Positions 1-6,572 of a stretch of 11,713 nt of DNA are shown one piece after another. Made by a program: the position numbers and the translations under genes. This DNA is from Planctomycetota bacterium (GTDB lineage: Bacteria; Planctomycetota; Phycisphaerae; WQYP01), in contig JAJYGE010000605.1 of assembly GCA_021785155.1 (NCBI GenBank), positions 1 to 11,713 on the forward strand, given 5' to 3'. Under the pieces are notes generated by a model. It did not search any database. It was not told where the DNA came from and saw only the letters and a list, made by a program, of their open reading frames with translations. The number at the start of each line of letters is the position of its first letter. Position 1 is the first letter of the stretch.

Positions 1-220
1 TGTTGAGCCTCAGCAGTCAATCGTACAATGTTGCATACCGCGACGGCACGGCGGCGGGGATTGGTTATGGTGTCGGCTCGCTGATCGGTGCCACGCAGCT
101 AACCCATCGGTGCAGCGGTTGCTGGAACTGGCGGAAGTGATCCTGCCCCGAGCACTCCCGCACCGTGGCGTCAATGTAGCCACCAGAAAGAAGCTGCCAT
201 CAAGACGCAAACAGCGTTGA
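1..220 (+). other. possible 3' end of an unidentified plus-strand gene, broken by a frameshift
   Basis: Two plus-strand frames are open from the left edge. One (codons from position 3) reads a glycine-rich, protein-like stretch including YRDGTAAGIGYGVGSLIGAT, then stops at 138-140. The other (codons from position 2) stays open to a TGA at 218-220 and ends NPSVQRLLELAEVILPRALP followed by a basic tail. Joining them with one frameshift near positions 105-120 gives a plausible C-terminus, but I recognise no family. It may be the tail of a gene convergent with the kinase operon, a pseudogene, or chance. Low confidence. Confidence 0.2.
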
Positions 221-479
221 TTTTACAGCCTGATATCGCTGTGCGAAGCACCGCTTTATGCTGGAACATCCGGTATAACTTATGCATGGCATGTGCCAAA
301 TATTACATGTGAAGCCCACACCGCGTTATGCACCAGTGTTGACACTTTGGTGTTGCTGTCGCGTGTAACTCGACTGTCGCCAGATACGTAAACATGAGAC
401 AGTATGTGCGAAACCCCCAAGCGGACGGTGGTAGATTCTCCACGGGTATGTCACATCATTTGAGGGCGGATGCTTTTTA
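221..479. other. intergenic stretch downstream of the kinase operon
   Basis: I see no convincing coding sequence here. It contains a short imperfect hairpin at 331-352 (CACCA and GTGT pairing with ACAC and TGGTG across a two-base bulge) and three scattered copies of TTATGC. It separates the end of the kinase gene from a possible plus-strand coding tail, so transcription from the right should end here. Confidence 0.4.
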
Positions 480-492
480 TTAAGCAAATGAT
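455..492 (-). terminator. weak inverted repeat over the kinase stop codon
   Basis: ATCATTTG (455-462) and CAAATGAT (485-492) form a perfect 8-bp inverted repeat around a 22-nt spacer and overlap the 3' end of the kinase gene. On the minus strand a competing small stem GCTT/AAGC flanks an A-rich loop. No U-run follows, so this is at best a weak or factor-dependent terminator or an mRNA 3'-end structure. Confidence 0.2.
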
Positions 493-2129
493 CGCAGGCC
501 ATGCATTACATCCGCGATAACGCCATTGGCATCGGTCATTTTTCGATAAAAGGTGTAAAGGTTGTCGTATTGCCGGGCGTTTGCGACATCAGGCTCATAC
601 GCCAAGTCCGTGCGCTGGCGGGCCATGGCGCGAATAGTGTCGGTAATGCTCTGATAGCCAGTGAGTTTGGCATCTGCGGCGATGCAGCCAAGAATTGCGG
701 CACCCATGGCCACGCTCTGCTCGCTTTCTGGAAGAGTAATTCGGGCTTTGAGCACATCGGAATAAATCTGCATCATAAGCGGCGATTTCACGGGCAAGCC
801 ACCACTGGCAATGAAACCATTGACGGCCACGCCGTTGTCCCTAAGCGACTCGACAATCCATCGCACGCCAAATGCGGTGGCTTCCATTAAAGCACGATAC
901 ATTTGTTCGGGCTGGGTCGTTAAGGAAAGGCCGACGAACGCGCCGCTGAGCCAGCCATCCATAAGCGGAGTACGGCAACCATTAAGCCAGTCAATCGCCA
1001 ACACGCCGTGGCAGCCCGGAGGCAGCGTGGCCGCCACATCAGTCATCTGCTGGTGGGAAGAACCCAGTGTCCGCACGAGCCAAGCAAGTGCATCACCGAC
1101 ACTGGCCTGGCCGGTTTCATAGCCAAAGCTCCCGGGCAGGATACCATCTTCGACAACTCCGGCAATTCCTGGAACGCGATGTTCGTGAGCGGAATTGAGC
1201 ATGTGGCAGGAACTGGTGCCGATGACCATCACCAGCGTATCGTTCTCACACACGCCGGAACCCGGAAGCCCCGCATGGGCGTCGATAATCGCGGTACTAA
1301 CCGGTATCCCTGGTCGCAAATTCAACAATTCCGAAGCTTTTGCGGAAAGCACGCCAGCCCGTTGGCCGGGCGCCATCATTCGCCCGGGCATTTTTTGTGT
1401 TACCACATCGGCGAGTTGCGGATGAACGGCGGCGAGAAAATCGCGCGATGGGAAACCATCGCGCTTGCTCCAGCATCCCTTGTAGCCAGCCTGACAAGTG
1501 GAACGTACCAGGTTGCGGCTCTGACAGCGCGGCCATGGGCCATCGGTCAACTGCCATACCAGCCAATCGCCGGCTTCCAGCCAGACTTCCGTCGCCCGGT
1601 AGACTTGCGGCGATTCCTCCAACGTCTCAAGAATCTTTGGGAAGAACCATTCCAGACCAACCGTTCCACCGTAGCGGCTAAGCCAATCTTCTCCGCGGTG
1701 GCGGGCAACCTCGTTAATGCGATCAGTCTGCCGCTTTGCGCCATGGTGCTTCCAGAGTTTGGGCCATGCCAGCGGCACATCGCCAAAAATAGGGATCAGG
1801 CACAGCGGCGTACCATCGGCCATAGTCGGCAACATTGTACAACTTGTGAAGGCTACCCCGATCCCCACGATTTCTTCCGGTTTGCACTTTCCGGATTTCA
1901 TCGCCGAAACACACGCCCGGCCTAAATTCATCAGCCAATCCTGTGGATGCTGAAGCGCGTAATCGGGCGGAAGCTTGGGGCCGTGGGGCAGTTCACGATC
2001 AATCACGCCATGGCTGTATTTTTCATCAGCGTGGCCGACAATTCTTCCATTGGTAATGTCAGCAACGATGACGCGGACGGATTCGGTTCCAAAATCAAAT
2101 CCAAGCGAATAATGATTCTCTGCGTTCAT
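480..2129 (-). CDS. FGGY-family carbohydrate kinase, ribulokinase (AraB) type
   Basis: This cytoplasmic kinase of 549 residues should transfer phosphate from ATP to a ketopentose such as ribulose. Seen: N-terminal phosphate loop FDFGTES (11-17), ribulokinase-type segment GIGVAFTSCTMLP (89-101), SRYGGTVGLEWFFPKIL (151-167), QAGYKGCW with K217, IDAHAG with D283, VIGTSSCHM (302-310), GYETGQ with E338, DWLNGCRTP (380-388), and C-terminal nucleotide-binding pieces ASGGLPVKSP (441-450) and AMGAAILG (474-481). As I recall the Bacillus halodurans ribulokinase, its substrate and catalytic residues are K208, D274 and E329; all three align here at a constant offset of nine. Length matches AraB (about 560). 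Odd: the usual Asp of GIGxDFT is Ala93. It is the last gene of the transport operon, 25 nt after the permease, with only a weak SD (GGAAA). The family call is firm; the exact sugar (L- or D-ribulose, or another ketose) is not. Confidence 0.9.
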   Translation of the reverse strand: MNAENHYSLGFDFGTESVRVIVADITNGRIVGHADEKYSHGVIDRELPHGPKLPPDYALQHPQDWLMNLGRACVSAMKSGKCKPEEIVGIGVAFTSCTMLPTMADGTPLCLIPIFGDVPLAWPKLWKHHGAKRQTDRINEVARHRGEDWLSRYGGTVGLEWFFPKILETLEESPQVYRATEVWLEAGDWLVWQLTDGPWPRCQSRNLVRSTCQAGYKGCWSKRDGFPSRDFLAAVHPQLADVVTQKMPGRMMAPGQRAGVLSAKASELLNLRPGIPVSTAIIDAHAGLPGSGVCENDTLVMVIGTSSCHMLNSAHEHRVPGIAGVVEDGILPGSFGYETGQASVGDALAWLVRTLGSSHQQMTDVAATLPPGCHGVLAIDWLNGCRTPLMDGWLSGAFVGLSLTTQPEQMYRALMEATAFGVRWIVESLRDNGVAVNGFIASGGLPVKSPLMMQIYSDVLKARITLPESEQSVAMGAAILGCIAADAKLTGYQSITDTIRAMARQRTDLAYEPDVANARQYDNLYTFYRKMTDANGVIADVMHGLRSFA

Positions 2130-2154
2130 GCGTTTAATTTCCGTTGGTTAAGAC

Positions 2155-3252
2155 CTAGCTACGCCGTCTCTGCGCCAGCACTGCCGCGACGATGATGGCC
2201 CCGGTGAGCATTAATCGCCCGGCATCGGGAACAGCATTCAGGCTCAGAATCTTCTCCATGTATCCAATAGTCAGCATTCCAAGAATGGTAAGACCCATTC
2301 CGCCTCGACCACCCATGAGGCTGGTTCCACCGATCACCACAATGGCGATAGCGGTGAGTTCGGAACCGATGCCCGCGCGGGGATCGCCCTGCTGTTCCTG
2401 GGCGGCCTGGCAAATTCCGGCGATTGCCGCAAATAGGCCTGATGCCATATAAGCCCCGATTTTGGCACCCGCCACGGGCACGCCGGAAAGCCGCGCCGCC
2501 TCTTCGTTGCCGCCGATGGCGAACAGATAGCGGCCCCACCGGTGCCGGGATAGAATCAGCCACGCCACGGCGGCGCAAAACATGAGTATCACGGTGACGA
2601 CCGCCAAATAGCCTCCGAAGACGCTGGAATTAATAATCTGAAATATCGCCGGCACCGGAACATAATGGTAGGTTCCATCCGGATTCGCCATGGCCGTGGA
2701 GACTTCCATATTCCCGCTGACATATTCAGCCAGGCCGCGCGCAAAAACCATCATCGCAAGCGTCGCAATAAACGGTTGAATTCCAAACCACGCGATCAGT
2801 CCACCGGAAAAAGCGCCCACCGCCGCTCCGATCAAAAGCGAAATGGGTATCACAATCCACGCCGACCAGCCCCAGTGAATGCTCATGATGGAAAAGCATA
2901 CCCCAACCAGCGCCAGCACACTGCCCACGGACAGGTCAATCCCGCCGGTGATGATCACCAGCGTCATGCCGCAGGCGAGGATGCCGTAATCGGAGACTTC
3001 ACGTAGCGTATCGCGTTGGGTGGCGATCTTGAAAAATGAACCGTTGGCATTGAATATCGCGCCCAGTACCAGCACCAGCAACAGAGCTGCCACAGCCCGC
3101 GCGACGGGCGTGGTCATCCAGTGGAGTAATGCTCCGGCTCCCCGTTCGCCATCGCGTGGCTTTTCTGCCGAGACGTCGCCTGAGTGGGAATCGCCCGCCG
3201 AAATTTCCGCACTTTGCGGCGGTGTATTACTGGAAGGGGTTGGCTGGTTCAC
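2155..3252 (-). CDS. sugar ABC transporter permease, RbsC/AraH/XylH type
   Basis: This 365-residue inner-membrane permease would form the channel of a monosaccharide importer, probably as a homodimer since only one permease gene is present. After a hydrophilic Ser/Pro-rich N-terminal extension of about 45 residues, hydrophobic segments run from about 50 to 359. Family hallmarks are visible: GMTLVIITGGIDLSVGSVLA (95-114), GIQPFIATLAMM (157-168), the ATPase-contact loop GGNEEAARLSGVPV (247-260) and IVVIGGTSLMGGRGG (304-318). The start is GTG at 3252, overlapping the ATPase stop as GTGA, with AAGGAG eight bases upstream (3261-3266). The overlap indicates translational coupling. The long polar N-terminus is unusual for RbsC, which begins close to the first membrane helix. 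Substrate is inferred only from neighbours. Confidence 0.93.
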   Translation of the reverse strand: MNQPTPSSNTPPQSAEISAGDSHSGDVSAEKPRDGERGAGALLHWMTTPVARAVAALLLVLVLGAIFNANGSFFKIATQRDTLREVSDYGILACGMTLVIITGGIDLSVGSVLALVGVCFSIMSIHWGWSAWIVIPISLLIGAAVGAFSGGLIAWFGIQPFIATLAMMVFARGLAEYVSGNMEVSTAMANPDGTYHYVPVPAIFQIINSSVFGGYLAVVTVILMFCAAVAWLILSRHRWGRYLFAIGGNEEAARLSGVPVAGAKIGAYMASGLFAAIAGICQAAQEQQGDPRAGIGSELTAIAIVVIGGTSLMGGRGGMGLTILGMLTIGYMEKILSLNAVPDAGRLMLTGAIIVAAVLAQRRRS

Positions 3253-4919
3253 GAGAGTATCTCCTTTTCCACCGGACGTCCCATTGCGGCGTTCAGAATC
3301 GCCTGCGGTGTTGCGAGCGGGCCTGAGAACTCGGCGGTAATCCGACCGCGATGCATCACCAGTATCCGGTCGCTCATCGCCAACAATTCCGGCATTTCAG
3401 AGGTGATCAAAATAATCGCGATGCCCCGGGCCGTCCATTGGTTCATTAACTCGTATACTTCATGTTTGGCCCCCACATCCACGCCGCGGGTCGGCTCATC
3501 AAGCAAGAGCACCCGCGGATTCAACTGCATCCATTTGGCCAACACCACTTTCTGCTGGTTGCCGCCGGAGAGCTTTCCGACTTCCATATCCAGTGAATTG
3601 GCCCGCAGGCACAAAGCCCGGGCGCTATCGCGCGCGGCCTGAAGCTCGCGCGCCCCGCGACGCCAACCCGCCGTGGAAAAAGCCCTCAGTTTGGCCAGCG
3701 TGATGTTGGCGATAATGGACATCGGAAGAATCAGGCCGGTGGCTTTACGGTCATTGGTCAAAAGCGCCATGCCCTGTTGTATCGCGTGAACCGGGCGATC
3801 TATTCTTACGGGCTGCCCTTCAATCCACACCCGGCCTGTTGCCCGTCGGCCATACACCCCGAAGAGTCCTGAAAGCAGGTGGCTGTTGCCGGCACCTTCC
3901 AGGCCCGCCAGACCAAGTATTTCGCCTTGTCGAACCGACAACGCGGCTTCCTGTACGAGCGGCTTATGGCCGCGGAGCGGACTGGCAACGTTGAATCCCT
4001 CAATTCGCAATATCTCTTTTCCAGCCAGCGGAGCGTGGCGCGAGAATTGCTGCTCCATCGGCCGGCCCACCATCCAGTGAATCAGTTTAGGTATGGGCAG
4101 TTCCGCAGCCGGCACCGAACCAATCAACCTCCCATCCCGCAACACCGTAATACGGTCCGCGAGTTGCTCGATTTCCTCCATCTTGTGGGAAATGTACACA
4201 ATTCCACACCCGCTGCTTTTGAGATCGCGGATTAATGCGAAAAGTTTTTCCGATTCCCGGCTATTCAGAGCACTGGTCGGTTCATCCATGATGATGACCT
4301 TTGCGTCCCGACTCATTGCCTTTGCAATCTCAATAAGGTGCCGGGTGGCAATGGGTAAATCCCCCACCCTCTGTTCCGGCCGGGCCTGCACACCCAGCTT
4401 CGCCAGCAATTGCTTTGTTTCGTGATACTGGACTTTATTTCGCACAAAACCGGCCCGATGATTAAACCGCCCCAGAAAGATATTGTCTGAAACCGTCATG
4501 GACGAGACAAGCGACAATTCCTGGTAGATCACGGAAATTCCCATCGCGGCGGCTTCCGGTGGGGAATTCAGCCGCACCTGCCGCCCGGCAACTTCCATTG
4601 TTCCCGTATAGTCGTTGTAAACGCCGGCTATGATTTTCACGAGAGTGCTTTTTCCCGCCCCATTCTCACCGGCCAGGATATGGACCTCACCTGGATAAAT
4701 ACTCAAGTCGATATTTCGCAGCACCTCAACGGGCCCGAACTTTTTTCCTATGCCGACCAGTCGCAGCAGCGCATTGGACGAACCATCCGCATGCGACACA
4801 CGCGCCGCCGATGCGCCCGCATCCGAAGAAACCACAAAATTACCGGACTGCTCGAACAACGGGGCACCCAACGCCTTCAACACAACATGTTCTAGGAGCC
4901 TGCACCTGCGCGACGGCAC
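3249..4919 (-). CDS. sugar ABC transporter ATP-binding protein, RbsA/MglA/XylG/AraG type
   Basis: This cytoplasmic ATPase has two fused nucleotide-binding domains and would power monosaccharide import. Numbering from the GTG at 4919 (556 residues): domain 1 has Walker A GENGAGKST (84-92), Q-loop IYQE (131-134), Walker B VIIMDEPTSAL (208-218) and ISHK (244-247). Its signature is degenerate, DLPIATRHLIEIAKA. Domain 2 has the degenerate Walker A usual for this family (GLEGAGNSHLL, 339-349), a good signature LSGGNQQK (450-457) and Walker B VLLLDEPTRGVDVG (470-483). The start is uncertain. An in-frame TGA lies just upstream of 4919, so the start is there or later (GTG at 4883 or 4835). None has a clear SD, and homology begins only near residue 52 (LRLVGIGKKFG), so the native protein may be about 505-530 residues, nearer the family's usual 500. 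A strong hairpin lies just upstream. Its stop overlaps the permease start. Confidence 0.93.
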   Translation of the reverse strand: MPSRRCRLLEHVVLKALGAPLFEQSGNFVVSSDAGASAARVSHADGSSNALLRLVGIGKKFGPVEVLRNIDLSIYPGEVHILAGENGAGKSTLVKIIAGVYNDYTGTMEVAGRQVRLNSPPEAAAMGISVIYQELSLVSSMTVSDNIFLGRFNHRAGFVRNKVQYHETKQLLAKLGVQARPEQRVGDLPIATRHLIEIAKAMSRDAKVIIMDEPTSALNSRESEKLFALIRDLKSSGCGIVYISHKMEEIEQLADRITVLRDGRLIGSVPAAELPIPKLIHWMVGRPMEQQFSRHAPLAGKEILRIEGFNVASPLRGHKPLVQEAALSVRQGEILGLAGLEGAGNSHLLSGLFGVYGRRATGRVWIEGQPVRIDRPVHAIQQGMALLTNDRKATGLILPMSIIANITLAKLRAFSTAGWRRGARELQAARDSARALCLRANSLDMEVGKLSGGNQQKVVLAKWMQLNPRVLLLDEPTRGVDVGAKHEVYELMNQWTARGIAIILITSEMPELLAMSDRILVMHRGRITAEFSGPLATPQAILNAAMGRPVEKEILS

Positions 4920-4957
4920 GTTCTTTCACGCCATGCAGGGCCAGAAAAGACAGCCTT

Positions 4958-4981
4958 GGCGGTACCCCGCCGGATACCGCC
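4958..4981 (-). promoter_or_regulatory. intercistronic hairpin between binding-protein and ATPase genes
   Basis: Read on the minus strand, GGCGGTATCC and GGGTACCGCC pair over ten positions around the tetraloop GGCG, with one U-G wobble. The hairpin sits in the 113-nt gap after the binding-protein stop. No clear U-run follows, so full termination is unlikely. Such structures often protect the 3' end of the abundant binding-protein mRNA or cause partial read-through, giving more binding protein than membrane components. That role is inferred. Confidence 0.6.
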
Positions 4982-5032
4982 CCATCAGCAACATCTCCGG
5001 ACAATTGGCGGCTCCATCATCATCCAGTTATG

Positions 5033-6013
5033 TCATGGCAGCGGCTGTCCGCCTTCCGCGAGATTCTTTTTTGTAAACAGCCGGGAAGGAAGCGTGATTC
5101 GTTTCGGCACCTTCTGCCCATGAAGGATTTTCCACGCCGCCGCGATGGCGTGTCGGCCACAGGTCGGATAGCGAAACGTCGCATCAAGATAACCTTGCGC
5201 GATATATGCAAGACCAAGCGACGGTAATCCGTCAATGCCTACAAAAATTATCTTTTTCGCCCGGCCGGCCGCCTTGGCGGCCAGATACGCGCCATACGCA
5301 CCTGGATCATTGGCGGCGTATACCAGATTAATATCGGGAAAACGGGTCAGGGCCGATTCCATTTCACGGCGGGCAATGGATTGCTGCCATTTCATATCCG
5401 CGGTATAGATCACATGAATATCCGTACCCTTAATCGCCTGACGGAATCCGGCATTGCGTTCCTGCCCCGGACTGGAGGTCATGGACCCTTCCAACTCCAC
5501 GACATTGCCTTTGCCGTGCAGCTTATTGACAATCCATTTCCCGGCAGCTCGGCCAATGGCGGTATTACTGGCTCCAATAAAACAGGTGTATTGGTTGCCC
5601 AGCACCGCGCGGTCCAACACGATTACCGGAATACCGGCTTGATAGGCTTTAGCCAGAGGTTCGGTCAACGGAGCGGTTTCCTTGGGACTCACAATAATCA
5701 GGTTCACCCCGGACTGAACAAATTCCGCAATTTGGGCGCGTTGCTGAAGCACACTATTCTGGGCATCTTTGAAAATGATCTTGAGACTGGGGTACTTCCT
5801 GGCGGCCTTTTTGATGTCCGCGTCCATTTGTACACGCCATGGTTCGCCTAAAGTGCATTGCGACATTCCAATGACCCACTTTTTCGAGGTGCCTTTGGCC
5901 GCGGCTGCGGGATGGGTGGCGGCGGTGCCGGGATTTTTACTGTGGCAGCCGGCCAAAAAGATCGCGGCACCAATTAACGCCGCCCGCAAACTTTGCCTGT
6001 AAACGCGTTGCAT
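5033..6013 (-). CDS. sugar-binding lipoprotein of an ABC importer (RbsB/YtfQ-like)
   Basis: This is the extracytoplasmic substrate receptor of the adjacent transporter, 326 residues from the chosen start. The ATG at 6013 is preferred over a longer in-frame option at 6049 because AGGAG lies six bases upstream and translation then opens with a proper lipoprotein signal: basic MQRVYRQSLR, a hydrophobic core, and lipobox FLAGC with Cys23. A low-complexity Ala-rich linker follows to about residue 40. The type I periplasmic-binding fold shows VIGMSQ..LGEPWR (47-60), LIIVSP (105-110), PVIVLDRA (129-136), NVVELEGS (170-177), YAANDPGAYGA (232-242) and VGIDGLP (258-264). R60, D134-R135, N235-D236 and D261 are the expected ligand-contact positions. 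The WR motif after GxSQ and the VVELEG segment recall YtfQ, the galactofuranose-binding protein, suggesting but not proving a furanose-type ligand. First gene of the transport-kinase operon. Confidence 0.92.
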   Translation of the reverse strand: MQRVYRQSLRAALIGAAIFLAGCHSKNPGTAATHPAAAAKGTSKKWVIGMSQCTLGEPWRVQMDADIKKAARKYPSLKIIFKDAQNSVLQQRAQIAEFVQSGVNLIIVSPKETAPLTEPLAKAYQAGIPVIVLDRAVLGNQYTCFIGASNTAIGRAAGKWIVNKLHGKGNVVELEGSMTSSPGQERNAGFRQAIKGTDIHVIYTADMKWQQSIARREMESALTRFPDINLVYAANDPGAYGAYLAAKAAGRAKKIIFVGIDGLPSLGLAYIAQGYLDATFRYPTCGRHAIAAAWKILHGQKVPKRITLPSRLFTKKNLAEGGQPLP

Positions 6014-6019
6014 GTTGCA

Positions 6020-6024
6020 CTCCT
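6020..6024 (-). promoter_or_regulatory. ribosome binding site of the binding-protein gene
   Basis: AGGAG on the minus strand, six bases before the ATG at 6013. It decides the start in favour of the shorter protein with the lipoprotein signal. Confidence 0.75.
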
Positions 6025-6112
6025 GCGCCAAAAAACCGTAGAACACCATCAGGATATCTCAAATCAACAAAACGATAAACGGACGACCATTACCATCATC
6101 AGGAACGATATT

Positions 6113-6208
6113 TCATTGCAGTATACTAACCTCAATGTCAAGTTGTTCACACGCCGCCGTAAGCGCTCCCACATGGTCACCGAAAATACACCAAAATGCG
6201 TCACCCAT
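6113..6208 (-). pseudogene. possible C-terminal remnant of an unidentified gene
   Basis: A short minus-strand frame from an ATG at 6208 to a TGA at 6113 reads like the end of a real protein: FGDHVGALTAACEQLDIEV, then SILQ and stop. Codon use looks ordinary for the window. Just upstream in the same frame is a TGA, and beyond it another open stretch reaches to about 6409, so the piece could be the tail of a decayed gene, perhaps a regulator. I recognise no family. A chance 31-codon ORF is also possible; no good SD is seen. Confidence 0.2.
6120..6141 (-). promoter_or_regulatory. possible promoter/operator of the transport-kinase operon
   Basis: On the minus strand a perfect TTGACA (6136-6141) is followed ten bases later by AGTATACT (6120-6127), an 8-bp palindrome that also contains a -10-like TATACT. 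The ten-base spacing is too short for both to serve one sigma-70 promoter; the best alternative -10 (near AATGAA, 18 bases from TTGACA) is weak. A GTATAC core resembles half-sites bound by some GntR-family regulators. It lies about 110 nt before the binding-protein start, a sensible position for control of the operon. Tentative. Confidence 0.3.
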
Positions 6209-6440
6209 TGACTCTCATCCATGTGCCCCGTGTACATCCCCATGGAGGGGCCATCGAACCGCCCATAGCGTATGCCATGGAGTTGCGTGGCCGCCGCAAT
6301 TCCCTTCGCCGGTTGATCCGGTTTGGCATCGCCTGCCCAAACCATGTTTGCAGGACAGTTGCGTGACACCTTCCACCGCGGACCACTGTTCAGCACTACA
6401 GCCCGACATTGGCCGGAAATGCCCCGGATGTAAGGACGCA

Positions 6441-6474
6441 GGGCCGAAACGACCTTGGAAGGTCTTTGAGGCCC
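6441..6474. repeat. nested hairpin inside the inverted-repeat element
   Basis: GACCTT and AAGGTC (6451-6464) pair around GG, and outer arms GGGCC (6441-6445) and GGCCC (6470-6474) pair across a five-by-five internal loop. The symmetric layout suggests selection for folding rather than coding. Confidence 0.5.
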
Positions 6475-6487
6475 GAGGACACGGCAG

Positions 6488-6503
6488 TCCCGGCGCGCCG
6501 GGA
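6488..6503. repeat. perfect 16-bp palindrome
   Basis: TCCCGGCGCGCCGGGA is its own reverse complement. It lies in the core of the inverted-repeat element and may be the tip of a folded structure or a protein-binding site. Confidence 0.5.
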
Positions 6504-6572
6504 TTCCAGCCAACCCGTCAGGGCAAAGGCGGCCCGCCGCAGTCACGGCTCGGCCAATGTCGCGCTGTAGTG

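Larger units (their letters stand above)
6014..6572. other. 559-bp gap without an intact gene, rich in secondary structure
   Basis: The gap separates the glycan-degradation genes from the transport-kinase operon. It holds, right to left, a 25-bp inverted repeat bounding a GC-rich core with nested palindromes (6392-6574), a stretch of unclear content (about 6209-6390), a possible coding tail (6113-6208), and promoter-like sequence. A 160-codon minus-strand frame spans 6064-6546 but reads without recognisable domains, crosses the inverted repeats and ends in a hydrophobic but unconvincing tail, so I do not call it a gene. Confidence 0.5.

Noticed and set aside
331..352. Imperfect hairpin as a terminator for the kinase operon
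   Set aside because: The stem is bulged with a very small loop, has no U-run, and lies about 130 nt past the stop codon.
1008..1925. A 305-codon plus-strand frame opposite the kinase gene
   Set aside because: It is the antisense shadow of a kinase gene with intact catalytic motifs, and its translation shows no domain-like pattern.
6014..6049. Longer start for the binding protein at 6049
   Set aside because: The added residues contain no signal features, while the ATG at 6013 has AGGAG and gives a standard lipoprotein signal.
6528..6538. GGCGG/CCGCC as a third hairpin in the inverted-repeat element
   Set aside because: Only one base separates the arms, so the stem cannot form fully; it reflects local GC richness.
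6064..6546. A 160-codon minus-strand frame in the large gap
   Set aside because: It runs through the inverted-repeat core, has no recognisable motif or good SD, and competes with a more protein-like short frame; GC richness explains its openness.
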